In this document: positions 54,441 through 64,000 of the stretch, piece by piece
How the letters are laid out: each line of letters opens with the position of its first letter
Numbering within the stretch: the stretch's first letter is position 1
NCBI GenBank assembly: GCA_023213395.1
Contig: CM041465.1
Coordinates: 190,843,741 to 190,907,740 of the forward strand
DNA length: 64,000 nt
DNA from: Cycas panzhihuaensis
Taxonomy: Eukaryota; Cycadophyta
Direction of reading: 5' to 3'
Notes under the pieces: model-generated
What the model was told of the DNA's origin: nothing
Seen by the model: only the letters and a program-made list of their open reading frames with translations
The model's database searches: none
Position numbers and translations under genes: made by a program

Positions 54441-55260
54441 GCGCTGCATAAACAGGTCTAAGCTATAGAGGCTTAAGGAGGAGCAGGTGGAGACACACGG
54501 AGCATGGTCCAGATAGTAGTGCTAGAGGAGCACCTTAGAGGGATGGAGGAGAGATTCTGAAGCATGGAGGAGAGACTCCAAGGAGTAGAGGAGGAGAGGG
54601 ATTGTATCCAGGCCAGATACGATTAGCTCATAAACCAGGTGGCATCAAGGTCGAGCAAGAGCAGGACATATACCCATACAATAATTATGACCCCGAGATG
54701 ACCACACGATAAGGGGAGCGAGGCAGGGAGCTCGTGGAGGCCCAGGAGGAGCCTCGGAGGGATGTGGTCCCTAGGAGAGGGATCACACAGGCCAAGAGAT
54801 GGTACCCCAGGGGCAGGGCAACAGTAGAGTAGGGCATATATATATTGATTCTGACAGGGGAAATCACGGGCCTCCAGGGGGTCATATATATTCTCATATG
54901 ATTGTACCCCCCCTGCAAGGACACCGGCTTCCCATATTTATGATGTAACATATGATTTTTTATGTATATATATATATAGGGTATTTGGAACCCCACTTTG
55001 TCATGAGATGTTATGTATATCATGTGTGATAGATAGCATGTATGTTTTGTTTTGTATGTTGTAAATGTTTTGTTGTATGATGCATGTATTTCCTTCCATG
55101 TATGGCTATATGTCTAACAGGAGCACACACACCCACCGTGAGTAGAGGTAATAGAGAGGTGTGAGGTTAGAAATAGAGCAATATGCACATCCACAGAGGA
55201 GTATAGCGGAATATACGAAGAAAATAGTAGGCAAGAGAGAGAAGTAATGGAACTCCAAAG
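54441..55260. other. Non-coding segment between antisense ORF and repeats in D
   Basis: Purine-rich GGAGGAGAG runs (54520-54600) may still be antisense-ORF coiled-coil coding. 54960-54980 is a TA run. 55010-55110 matches B 44590-44740 reversed. Confidence 0.45.
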
Positions 55261-56150
55261 CATCGTCCTAACTGGGGGATGCCCAAATAGGAAGACGAAA
55301 GGTTCCCGAGAGGATATGGGAACATGGGTTCCATAGGAGGAACTAGAAGGAAAAGCGAGAAGACACCTTAAATTGCCATTCTACCCGAGGTCAGGAAAAA
55401 TAGGAACAATTTAAGATGGTAGTTTAGGCTCGTTTCGGAGCATCGTCCTAGCTGGGGGATGCTCAAATAGGAGGACAAGGTCCCAAAGGAAATGGAAACA
55501 CGGGTTCCACGAGAGGAACCAGAAGGAGATGAAGAAGACACCTTAAATTGCCATTCTACCTATGGTTGGAAGAAATGGGGACAATTTAAGATGGTAGTTT
55601 AGGCTCATTTTGGAGCATCGTCCTAGCTGGCGGATGCCCAAATAGGAGGACAAGGTCCCAAGGGAAAGGGGAACACAGCTTCCGTGAGAGGAACCAGAAG
55701 GAGATGAAGAAGACACCTTAAAATGCCATTCTACCTGTGGTTGGGAGAAATGGGAACAATTTAAGATGGTAGTTTAGGCTCATTTCGAAGCATCGTCCTA
55801 GTTGGGGGATGCTCAAATAGGAGGACAAGGTCCCAAAGGAAATAGGAACATGGGTTCCATGGGAGGAACCAGAAGAAGATGAAGAAGACACCTTAAATTG
55901 CCATTCTACCTGTGGTTGGGAGAAATGGGGATAATTTAAGATGGTAGTTTAGGCTCATTTCGGAGCATCGTCCTAGCTGGCGGATGCCCAAATAAGAGGA
56001 CAAGGTCCCAAGGGAAATGGGAACACAGGTTTCACGAGAGGAACCAGAAGGAGATGAAGAAGATACCTTAAAATACCATTCTACCTGTGGTTGGGAGAAA
56101 TGGGAATAATTTAAGATGGTAGTTTAGGCTCATTTCGAAGCATGGCGAAG
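55261..56150. repeat. 175-bp tandem repeat downstream of D pol
   Basis: Unit starts (CATCGTCCTAGCTGG-type) lie at 55261, 55441, 55616, 55791 and 55966, with the array ending at 56141, so there are five units, the first 180 and the others 175 bp. It lies in the 3' untranslated region of the element. Confidence 0.95.
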
Positions 56151-56164
56151 GGATCGCCAAAAGA

Positions 56165-57319
56165 TCATGCATAAAACTTTTTAAGGAATTTCCCATTGAC
56201 TGCCTTCTCAAATTCCAGGCCTTCCAAGGTAGAGATCCTGTAGGCACTGTTATCGAGGCTTTCAAGAACGGCGAAGGGACCTAGCTATTTGGGCCCAAAT
56301 TTGGTCAGGCGATCATAGAGGTATTCCAACTTGAGTATGTGGTCCCCAAGGCACAAAGGACGAGCATGGAGACATTTGTCATGAGTCCTTTATAGGCAGG
56401 CTTTCGAAGTGAGATTCGCTTAATAAGCCATTAAGCGCCTCTCGTCTAGGGCTTCGAGGTCTAGGAGGTGAGCCTGGCAGATAGACTCTTCGTCAATGAG
56501 ACCTCGAAGGGAAACCCGTAGAGAGGAGATCTCCACTTCCAGTGGAAGTACCGCCTCAATTTTGTAGACTAAAGAGAATGGAGTCATTCCAGTAGGCGTG
56601 CGGATAGAAGTACGATAAGCCCACAGGCCGGAAGGGAGTTGGAGGTGCCAATATCTTTGAGATTGTGCAATGGTCTTCTTTAAAATATTGACAAGGGTTT
56701 TGTTAAAGGATTCAACTTGCCCGTTTGTAAGGAGATGAGGTCTTATGCAAGATCTTAAATTTCTCACAAAGCTCATCCATTTCCTTGTTATAAAAGGAGG
56801 TTCCATTATCCGTAATTAGGACATTTGGAATCCCGAAACGGCAAACGATATGCTAGTAGACGAAGGTGGCTATCGTCTTACTAGGCATAGTGGACAGGGG
56901 GATTGCCTTTGCCCATTTGGTAAAATACTCAGTAGTAGTCAAGATATATTTATGTTGTGCATAAGAAGGTGGTAATATAGCACCAATGAGGTCTAAACCC
57001 CATTGAGAAAAGGGCCATGGAGATATGATAGGGTGCAACGCCTCAGAGGGTACATGAGAGATATTGGCGTGCTCTTAGCATCGCTGACATCTAAGGGCAT
57101 AGGCATGGGCATCCTTGAAAAGGGATGGCCAGTAATAACCCACGCGGAGGATCCTTTGGGCCATAAATTGGCCCCCAAAGTGGCCCCTACAAATGCCATG
57201 ATGGCACTCGCGGAGCATTTAGTCTGCTTCATTGGAAGCGACGCAGCGAAGTAGGATCCCATCGAAGGATCTCTTGTACAACACTTCATCCACGAGGAAG
57301 TGTTGCCTAGCGATGGCAC
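56165..57319 (-). pseudogene. Integrase of element D
   Basis: Minus strand: the zinc domain has LHECHHGICRGHFGG-type sequence near 57190 and CQR-H remains near 57080. The core starts PWPFSQWGLDLIGAILPPSY near 57020, then TDNGTSF near 56800. NGQVESFNKTLVNILKKTIA lies near 56720 (catalytic Glu), and WAYRTSIRTPTGMTPFSLVY with EVEISSLRVSL to 56520. The C-terminal module ends LEGLEFEKAVNGKFLK-like near 56180. It aligns domain by domain with B 43000-44078. The longest open stretch is 128 aa (56420-56806). Stops and shifts disable it. Confidence 0.85.
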
Positions 57320-57900
57320 AGATACGTGACCTAACCTTGTTACTGGCTTCAGGGTGATATTCTTGTTGAGTCAAATATTGCACAATGTTGCCATACCACT
57401 CGCTATCAGCGAGCGGGTGAGGAGAAGCATCTTGGATGGTCATAATCGACTCGTCAGGGAAAGAGTCATTAATGGGAACGCCACTCATGTTGGGAATGGC
57501 GACATCAGCTAACTATTCTGCCACTATCATTCCCTTCTTCGACTTCCTGTTAATGACTTGCAAGTCAAACTCTTGAAGTAGGACAACCCAATGACCTGTC
57601 CTACCCGTCAAGTCTGAACGAGTAAGCAAGTAACGCAAGGGATCAGATTGAATGATCACCTTGGTAGTATTGCTAAGTAAGTAATGCCTAAACTTCTTGG
57701 TTGCATGGACCAAGGAAAGGCATTCCTTCTTGGCAGGAGGATAGTTTAGTTCAGCAATAACAAGGGTGCAGCTAATGAAATAAATAGCTCTCTCAGTTTC
57801 CGAGTCATCCTCTTGTGCGAGCATTACACCCAGGGATTCATCGGTTGCTAAGGTGTACAAGATGAAGGGCCTATCAAAGTGAGGAGGCACCAATGTAGGA
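57320..57900 (-). pseudogene. RNase H and connection of element D
   Basis: Minus strand 57893-57513 is one open frame of 126 aa: FDRPFILYTLATDESLGVML, KKFRHYLLSNTTKVIIQSDP, then LLQEFDLQVINRKSKKGM. It is the gypsy RNase H with its middle Asp in QSDP; LYTLATDES replaces the usual LYTDAS-type box, as in B (LYTSATDES). The connection at 57488-57219 is VPINDSFPDESIMTIQDASP, then the YKRSFDG segment before the integrase zinc domain. Confidence 0.85.
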
Positions 57901-57904
57901 GCAG

Positions 57905-58720
57905 AAATGAGAGCTTCCTTAAGTCCTGTGAAGGCTTGTTGGGTCTTTCAGACTAAATAAATGGGGCTCCTTTCTTCAACAGGTTGGTAAGGGGTTTGGC
58001 GTTTATGGCGAAGTCTGCTAAAAAATGCCTAAGGAAACCGAGCCTACCTAGAAACGACTTGATCTGTCGTTGGGTTCTAGGAGGTAGCATGTCAAGGATT
58101 GCCTTGATTTTCTCTAGATTGATTTGGATTCCTTGTTGTGACATAAGGAAACCTAAGAGTTTGTCTGAAGTGATAGCAAACATGCATTTAAGTGGGTTTA
58201 AGCTGACGTGATACTTGCGGCATCGTGTGAAAATAACTCGCAAGTCAGAGGGATGATGGGCTCTGGTATGCGAAAGACCCATCATGTTGTCCATGAAGAC
58301 CTCCAACATGTTGTTGATGAGGTTATGAAAAATGAAATGCATGCCTCTCTGATAAGTAGCCCCTACATTCTTAAGACCAAAGGGCATTGCCTTGTAGGCA
58401 AAGGTACCCCATGGTGTAGTGAAGGCCATCTTGTGGTGGTCTTCAGGAGAAATCTAGATTTGATTATAAGTGGAGAAGCTATCTATTAAGGACATAACTT
58501 CAAATCCGGCCATACAATCGATTATTTGATCGATAAAAGGGAGAGGAAAGTTGTCCTTAGGACAAGCATTGTTTATGTCACAGAAGTCGACACATATGCG
58601 AATGGTCCCATTCTTTTTGGCAACGGGAACGATGTTCAATACCCACTTAGGGTAATCGATGGAGGAAATGAGTCCTGATCCAAAAGCTTTTCAATATCCA
58701 TCTTAATAGTGGTTAAAAGT
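57905..58720 (-). pseudogene. Reverse transcriptase of element D
   Basis: Minus strand: KKNGTIRICVDFCDINNACP and DNFPLPFIDQIIDCM at 58619-58515, then after a stop MAFTTPWGTFAYKAMPFGLK near 58429 and NVGATYQRGMHFIFH. The active site EVFMDNMMG lies near 58310, where the second catalytic Asp is Asn (GAC to AAC). LNPLKCMFAI and LLGFLMSQQGIQINLEKIKA follow, to LADFAINAKPLTNLLKKG near 57975. The 158-aa frame (57953-58429) covers palm and thumb. The D-to-N change alone would abolish polymerase activity. Confidence 0.9.
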
Positions 58721-59822
58721 TTGGGATGGAGAGGATGCTACTTCTGACGTATAAAGCAAGCATCATGAATAGTCGTAAGCTTGTGCATGATGATGGAGGT
58801 GTCAATTCCCTTCATGTCGGAGTAGTCCCACGTGAACACATCGCAGAATTCCTAGAACAAAAGGGAGTATTCCTTTACTTCATCAGGGGTACATTTCACC
58901 CCTACCTTAATGATCTTGCTTGGGGCGAGGACTATGTCGTGAGTTGCCCCCATACACATAGCATTCCCCTCCTCGAAATGGAGGGGGGCAAGATCAATGG
59001 GAAGAGATAAAACGAAAGAAGGGATCGAGTCGGCTAGTATGGACCCAATTGCTAGGACCTTCTGGTGGCCAAGCTTGTGGTGACCAAAAGGTAAACTGGG
59101 CATGGAGCCTGCTAAGTGCTCCAGTAAGGCCTCGTCGTCCTCGAAGTAGTCCACCCCATTGATGACCTGACTTTGAATGAACGAGGTGCAGGATGGCATG
59201 GGAGCGATAGGACCGGTATGGCATGTAAGCTGCCCAACATCCCTAAGGGAATCTAAGGGAGAGTCAAGGAGAGATCTCTCATAAAAAGAAAGAGGGAAAC
59301 TCTCAATGCCATCACTCATGGAAGGTGATGGAAAGGGAAAACTAGGATTCTACTGGTCAACACTAGCAATGGTATGTGACACAGAAGAGTGATTGGGTTC
59401 TGTGACAAAAGGAGTCCTAAGTGGAGACCTGGAACGAGAAGAGTGCCCCCTACCAGCGTGAAGGAAGAAAATAGGATGAGGAAGGTCCTCATCCTCACTA
59501 TGGGACCCATCGCCGTCAAACATGGTGAGGTATCCATAGCTTCTGATGCTAATGGGGGCAAAGTGAGTTAAGTCAGAAGAAGAAGAGGCAGGATCTTCTT
59601 CATGACAAGAGGGATCGGGGATACTGATCAAGTAGGCCAAGGTATGATTAGAAGGGCCTTTAGTTCCCTTCATATGGCCATGGCTTGCCTGGGTAGAAGG
59701 TCTAATTTATTTTACGAGTGGTCACTCGCGGGAGACAACTCTTATTTGTCTGTTATGGATAAACTTAAGTTACCCCCAACGGGTGGAACACACAACTCCC
59801 ATTTGGTCAAGCCATGGTCAAC
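58721..59822 (-). pseudogene. Protease-RT linker of element D
   Basis: Open minus frames of 155 aa (58852-59319) and 107 aa (59350-59673) carry no catalytic domain. They share DGIESFPLSFYERS and FDGDGSHSEDEDLPHP with the B linker (FDDDESHSEEENLPHP near 40770). The segment ends GVKCTPDEVKEYSLLF near 58860-58910, just before RT. The conserved acidic SHSEDE box suggests a real but uncharacterised polyprotein segment. Confidence 0.7.
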
Positions 59823-60219
59823 CTAGAAGAACGTTGTAATCAACATCAACATTAAGGACAATAATGTCGGCAAGGATAGTCTTATCCTCGAGGGTAAGAG
59901 GTATCGAGACAGATCCCAAGGGAGTCTTCTCGCTACCGTCGTAACCTTGACATCACCATGGAACAGGTTCCAAGGCAGAAATACCAAGCTCTTGCATGAC
60001 ATGCAAGGGTATGGCATTAACGGAAGAACCATTGTCTATGACAGTTCTTCGTAATGTGCAATCGGGGGTATTGATGGTAATCGTGAAAGGGAAGTTCCAT
60101 TGGTGTTCCCTTCCACTGGCTAGAGGAAGATCTCTGGGATCGAAGGAGATGATGGGTTCACCACTTTGGGTTGTGCCCAAAGCGTAAATAGGTGCGTGAT
60201 TCGATCCTAAAGCTTCCAA
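59823..60219 (-). pseudogene. Protease of element D
   Basis: Minus strand 60219-59953: HQWNFPFTITINTPDCTLRR, then TVIDNGSSVNAIPLHVMQEL, where IDNGSSVN is the aspartic protease D-S/T-G box with Asn in place of Ser or Thr. After a shift comes LTLEDKTILADIIVLNVDVD, then NVLLGRPWLDQMG-like sequence with the Arg-Pro-Trp box altered near 59820. It is a pepsin-type retroviral protease that would act as a dimer to process gag-pol. Confidence 0.8.
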
Positions 60220-60228
60220 GAGGAGCGT

Positions 60229-60625
60229 TCATTGCTCGGGGCAGCTTCTTAAGACGTCCATGATGGACATCCTGGCAGCCACGGTAAGAAGCTCTTCAAC
60301 TACGGAAAAAGGCTTACCCCTCCTTGTGGGTTGGGTAAGGGCTCTCCTGAAATCAAAGTGATTGGGGTAGACAGGAATGCTCTTGGGAAGCATAGGAATC
60401 TCTGGAGGAATGGCTTCTGAAGGAGGATCGAGATACGACGTAGATGCAGAGGTACCAATTGCCTCTTTCACGACTTGAGACTGAGTCAAGGCATAGAGGG
60501 GAGTGGTCTCAAGCATCTGGATCACCTTCTTTCCCTTATTACGGGACCACGAAGGCGAAGGACCACGGTGGTCAGGGGAGCGCGAAGAGGAAGATGAACC
60601 TCGCGCACCCTTCCCTCTACCATGC
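60229..60625 (-). pseudogene. gag C-terminal part of element D, cut by C
   Basis: Minus strand: HGRGKGARGSSSSSRSPDHR, GPSPSWSRNKGKKVIQMLET and VVKEAIGTSASTSYLDPPSE, then PVYPNHFDFRRALTQPTRRG. This is the basic Ser/Arg-rich tail and following linker seen in B at 39700-40020. Homology to B stops at 60625, where C begins with TGTTTCCC. Protein text beyond 60625 in this frame is LTR sequence of C, not gag. Confidence 0.8.
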
Positions 60626-63144
60626 TGTTTCCCGGCTTCCGGGAATGGATACGGAATCACCGACTCAGGTAAGTGCAGGTATGTCTCTAGCATTATCATC
60701 ACTTTTATGTACTGATTGTCTGCTTACATATTTGCATGCGTATGACTTTGTGGGCGGCCTGGTCGTCGTCCACACCTATGTTTAGCCTATGACGACTATA
60801 GCAGGGGCACACTCTTAGCGAGTGTGGCACCTGGTGACCAGACATTTCCCGTGACCGCCTCCTCTCTCCGGATCCACCCGGGTTTGCGCCACCTCCACCC
60901 GTGTGATGCCCCATCGCCCCTTGGTTAGCTTGCCACCTCATTTGGGGCCTATTTCGCCTCCAGGCCCGCTTTGGCTTGTCTCGCTTCGGGTGGGTGTTTT
61001 AGTTGTCCTTTAGCCTTTTCGCCGCTTGCCCTAACTGACCGGTTGGCGGGCCCCATTTGTGTCTCCAGGTGCATACCAGTAATCTTCGATATCGCTGTGA
61101 TCTTCGCATCGCCAATTTTCATGCATCATTGAATATTCAGCATCGCTAAAGTTTCCGCCAGACGATCTGTTCTCGCTTGTTTTTAAAATCCGCCGTGGCA
61201 ATTTCGCATTTATCATGCGAACCGCCACGTGGTTCGCGCCTTTTCTCCCTCCCAGCCGTGCCCTATTCGCGTACTTTAGGGTTTTGCTTTAGTACTTAAA
61301 CATCTTTTGGCTCTCTTTGGATCTTTTTGGCTCACTTTTGGATTTACTCTCAAGAGGAACACTCTCCGCTCGCCTTCTCTGCTTGCTGCTTGTGAATCGA
61401 CTCGCACTCTTCATACAGCTCTCCTTTGGCTTGGCTGAGACATTCTCTCACCTCAAACGCCTGGAGAGGGCTCCTTTGAAGCGGTTTCAAATTTTTCTAC
61501 CCAGGCATCCACGAGCTCCCGCTTGTGTGTTTCCTGCTCCACCTCCATATAGGCCCCCGGCCTCTTTCTATTCAGTCTGATTGTTTGTTCCGGCCCTTCT
61601 TCATTGTTTTGGTGGGGCAAATCCTTGCCTCTCTTTCCGTGTACTCTTCACTTTGTATTTGTTTTGGTGATATTTACACTTGACTTATTTGTTTTCATTT
61701 GTTGCTTGAGAGTTGGTTTTCCTCCCTCTTGAGGACCGCTGCACCACTCTCCCTCTCGCTTCTTACTGCGTTCTTGTCCAAGGTAGCGGCGTTGAGGGGT
61801 TGCATAGGCTTTGGAGAGGAGCCGGGTGGATTCCGTACCACCTTCCACGCCTCCTAGGCGGCTCTTAGCCCCCAAACCTCCCTCTCGCCTCGTGCTTCTC
61901 TTGGCTTGTAAACAAGGGTTCAAGGCTCCCTTTGGTTGCAAACCAAATACTGCCACAAGTTGCGCCACTGATTTGGGACCCTTTATTCGTGTTTGGGTGC
62001 CATCCATAGGCCCCAACCGCTGTCTCCACCTTTGCTCCCGGTTGCTTTTGCTCCCGTAGCATCCGGTTCCCGTGGGTGTCTTTGGGTCTTTCTTGCCCCT
62101 TCTTGCAGTTTTCCACCTTGAGTCTTGACTTTCTCCTCACGCCTGCGTGGCTCTTGGGGAGAGGTTTGGGCACCATTTATGCGGTGAGGCCACCCGAGGC
62201 TTACCTTGTTGTTTCCTTTCATTTAGATCGTTCTTCTTTGGTATTTTCCTTATTGGACTAACACTGATGCATGTACATTTAGACTCTCGTTTATGTTGTT
62301 AGACATATATTGCTAGATCTTTGTGTTGCATATAGGTGTCTCCCCTGCAGAGGGAGACCTTTGTTGCTTACAGTACTCGGACGCGGAGAACGTTGCGGTG
62401 CCCCTTCCACCAAGAAGCGTCTCTTGCATGTGTCATAGTTTATGCTATCTCATTTGCTAGTTAGTTAGCTTTTCCTTCCTTCTAGATCGCATTTATTTTT
62501 CCGGGAAGGTAAGGAAGCCCCTTTCGCCGCCGCCACATTTCACATCCCAGATGCCATGAGTGGTTGGGTGCTCCTCCCAAGGCTACGCCATCTCTCACGC
62601 CCGGCCCGTGTGCACGCTTTGTTCCCTTCGCACCCTGGTCTTTTTTCCTTCTTTTATTCTTTTCCTAGTAATTAGAACATCGAAAGATTAAAAGGGAAAA
62701 TTGCCTTTTTTCGTATTGGTTTGCGATTTGTTTGCCTTGTTGCATGTACTTTTGTTATTCGTAGGAAAGGTTGTAGGAGTCTTCTTCTCTCTTACCCTTC
62801 CTCCCTCTTCCTTAGCCGCGCGAGCGCCTTGCTTCCCGCATCGTTCGTATACCCGGTTAGATTGCATAGGATTGTTCTTGGCCTATCCTTGTTAGGTTCT
62901 TTCTCTCTCCCTTCCGGCCACCCAAGGGTGGGAGGGGCCTACTCCCGTGTCAACCCTGTCTGCCCCACGTATCTTCGCCCTTCGCTCAAGGCTGAAGGGT
63001 CACCCAAGAGTAGCCATACTCCATTGCGGATCCCGAACTCGCCCCAAGACGGGCGCCTGCGTGGTAGTTGCTTGCCTTGTAGGTTCCACTTCCTACCGCT
63101 TTCACCATCTCTCCCCGCTACTATCGGGCGGTTATCCCGTAGCA
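60626..63144 (+). repeat. 5' LTR of element C (about 2519 bp)
   Basis: It starts TGTTTCCCGGCTTCCGGGAA, then GACTCAGGTAAGTGCAGGTA, matching D and B starts. It ends near ...GTAGCA at 63144, by the position of the PBS. It contains AGTAATCTTCGATATCGC and GATCTTCGCATCGCC near 61078-61116 and AGTACTTAAACATC (TATA-like) near 61291, at offsets like those in B. ORFs inside (up to 154 aa, 62721-63185) lack motifs. It is clearly diverged from the B LTR, so C is a different subfamily. Confidence 0.8.
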
Positions 63145-63148
63145 AGGC

Positions 63149-63166
63149 CCACCGACCATACTGGGA
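63149..63166 (+). other. PBS of element C
   Basis: CCACCGACCATACTGGGA is followed by CCGCCAAGAAGGGAGCTAG, aligned with TGGCGACCGTACTGGGGA then CTGCCAGTAAGGGAGCTAG in B. Confidence 0.5.
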
Positions 63167-63401
63167 CCGCCAAGAAGGGAGCTAGTCTCGCTCTCTTCTG
63201 CTGGTTTCGCTACTCCCGTGATCCTTTCTATACCGTTTTGACCTCCACGCTGGCCCCAACGCGTGTTATACCATTCCTTCTTTTTCTCGACATCGTCGGT
63301 TGACCTTGCATGCGCCTGCTTTCCTCGTCGTTTGCGCCGGTCTACCCCTTTGTTAGAAGACCCCGAGTATAGCCTTCTTGCCTCGTGATCCCGATCCGAC
63401 T

Positions 63402-64000
63402 ATGGAAGGGTACTCTTCCGATTGACCTACCACGCCTTGCTATGGAAACCTAGGCTCTTCCTTCTGTCATTCCGGAGTCCACCCAAGAGGGTGACGACTC
63501 CTTTTACTACCCGATCGATCAACACCTTTCTTGTGCTCCCCATCCTTCTACCGACGCCGTAGAGGGATCCGCTCCTCCTGAGGATTGCCACGCAGCGGGC
63601 GATTTTATGAGGAACCTTCGATGGACATGCCTTGTTCGAGGTCCCGATCACCTCTTATGGGTATGTGGGGACTCCTCCGTTGACGTGCTTGAGGTTTTGA
63701 CGGATGCCGCCGTGCGGCATGGGCCCAACCACGTCCCGAATGGCTTGAGGGTGTCCCGCCAGGGAGCCTCTTCCTCCTCCTCGCCTTCCCCTCATGCTTC
63801 ATCCTCGTCCGCCTTTCCCGTGACAACAAACCCTTTCGTGCTCACGCGTCGCCCCATCTGCTTCCTGCAGTGGGGCACGTGTGGCACCTTCCATCCCTTA
63901 TCAAGGCCCTAATGCCTTAGGGCCTTCTCACTGTGTCTGTCCCTCAACCGGGGTTAGCATACCCATTCCCGATCCAACTAATGTGCCGCCCCTAATCGCA
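63402..64000 (+). pseudogene. gag N-terminal part of element C (partial)
   Basis: The start MEGYSSD at 63402 and the upstream context match gag of B (MEGYPSD at 37665). Frameshifts follow. Near 63930-64000, LTVSVPQPGLAYPFPIQ-type and TNVPP words correspond to VSVPQLGVSIPCSNQ and THVPPP of B. The DNA is Pro/Ser-coding and GC-rich. It continues past the window edge. The N-terminal domain has no recognised fold. Confidence 0.65.

Larger units (their letters stand above)
48287..60625 (-). mobile_element. Tat-like Ty3/gypsy element D, 3' part with full 3' region
   Basis: 3' LTR 48287-50886, purine tract, second RNase H 51297-51650, sense ORF 51782-52122, palindrome and antisense ORF 52600-54440, 175-bp repeats 55261-56150, integrase, RNase H, RT and protease 56165-60219, and gag tail to 60625, where element C is inserted. 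Element order in its own direction is the reverse of this list. The rest of gag and the 5' LTR lie beyond the window. Its open stretches (up to 158 aa) are longer than expected for its substitution load, and the RT active site is mutated. Confidence 0.9.
60626..64000 (+). mobile_element. Tat-like Ty3/gypsy element C, 5' part
   Basis: A full 5' LTR (60626-63144), PBS (about 63149) and the start of gag (63402) are present; the rest is outside the window. It is inserted in D gag in opposite orientation; the left flank CATGC (60621-60625) would be the target duplication if repeated beyond the window. It is GC- and CpG-rich, hence young. Confidence 0.85.

Noticed and set aside
55261-56150. Possible CRISPR-like array
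   Set aside because: Direct 175-bp tandem repeats with no spacers, in a plant retrotransposon.
61811-63185. ORFs of 79-154 aa on both strands
   Set aside because: All lie in the 5' LTR of C and lack motifs or conservation in B.

Overview
The window looks like nuclear DNA of a plant with a large, repeat-rich genome. I see no host gene, rRNA, tRNA gene or CRISPR array. Nearly everything is LTR retrotransposon sequence: Ty3/gypsy and Ty1/copia polyproteins, primer-binding sites matching plant initiator-Met tRNA (TGGTATCAGAGC type) or of the TGGCGAC...TGGGGA type, purine tracts beside TG...CA-bounded LTRs, and nested insertions. The species cannot be told from this sequence. The letters K, G, I, A, E1, E2, H, J, F, B, D and C are labels of mine, not published family names.

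Layout. 1-2835: an old gypsy remnant (K). 2836-10279: an old gypsy element (G, + strand), split at 5600-9003 by a gag-only copia-like element (I, - strand) and cut at 10280 by element A. 10280-20430: a decayed Tat-like gypsy element (A, - strand). 20431-23141 and 23142-29650: two copies of one copia family, head to head (E1 -, E2 +). 29650-31926: a decayed Tat-like LTR (H). 31985-32460: a copia gag scrap (J, -). 33300-34908 plus 47298-48264: a copia element (F, +) split by a young Tat-like element (B, +, 34909-47297). 48287-60625: a Tat-like element (D, -). 60626-64000: another young Tat-like element (C, +) inserted in D and running off the window.

A, B, C and D belong to one gypsy group with unusually long LTRs (about 2.5 kb), a gag-pol region in the order gag, protease, RT, RNase H, integrase, and a long 3' region. 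In D, read in element direction, that 3' region holds a 175-bp tandem repeat, an ORF on the opposite strand resembling the plant mobile domain, a sense ORF of unknown function, and a second RNase H module just before the purine tract and 3' LTR. A keeps decayed versions of the antisense ORF and second RNase H. B has lost both, in two separate deletions.

The copies form age layers. K, G, A, E, H, J and F are AT-rich, with CAG/TGG codons turned into TAG. D is intermediate. B and C are GC- and CpG-rich. The most interesting signals are the conserved antisense ORF, a 38-bp perfect palindrome just upstream of it that matches a motif in the LTR promoters of the same group, and the displaced second RNase H. 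All coding regions except the small ORF in I are broken by stops or frameshifts, so most are called pseudogenes.
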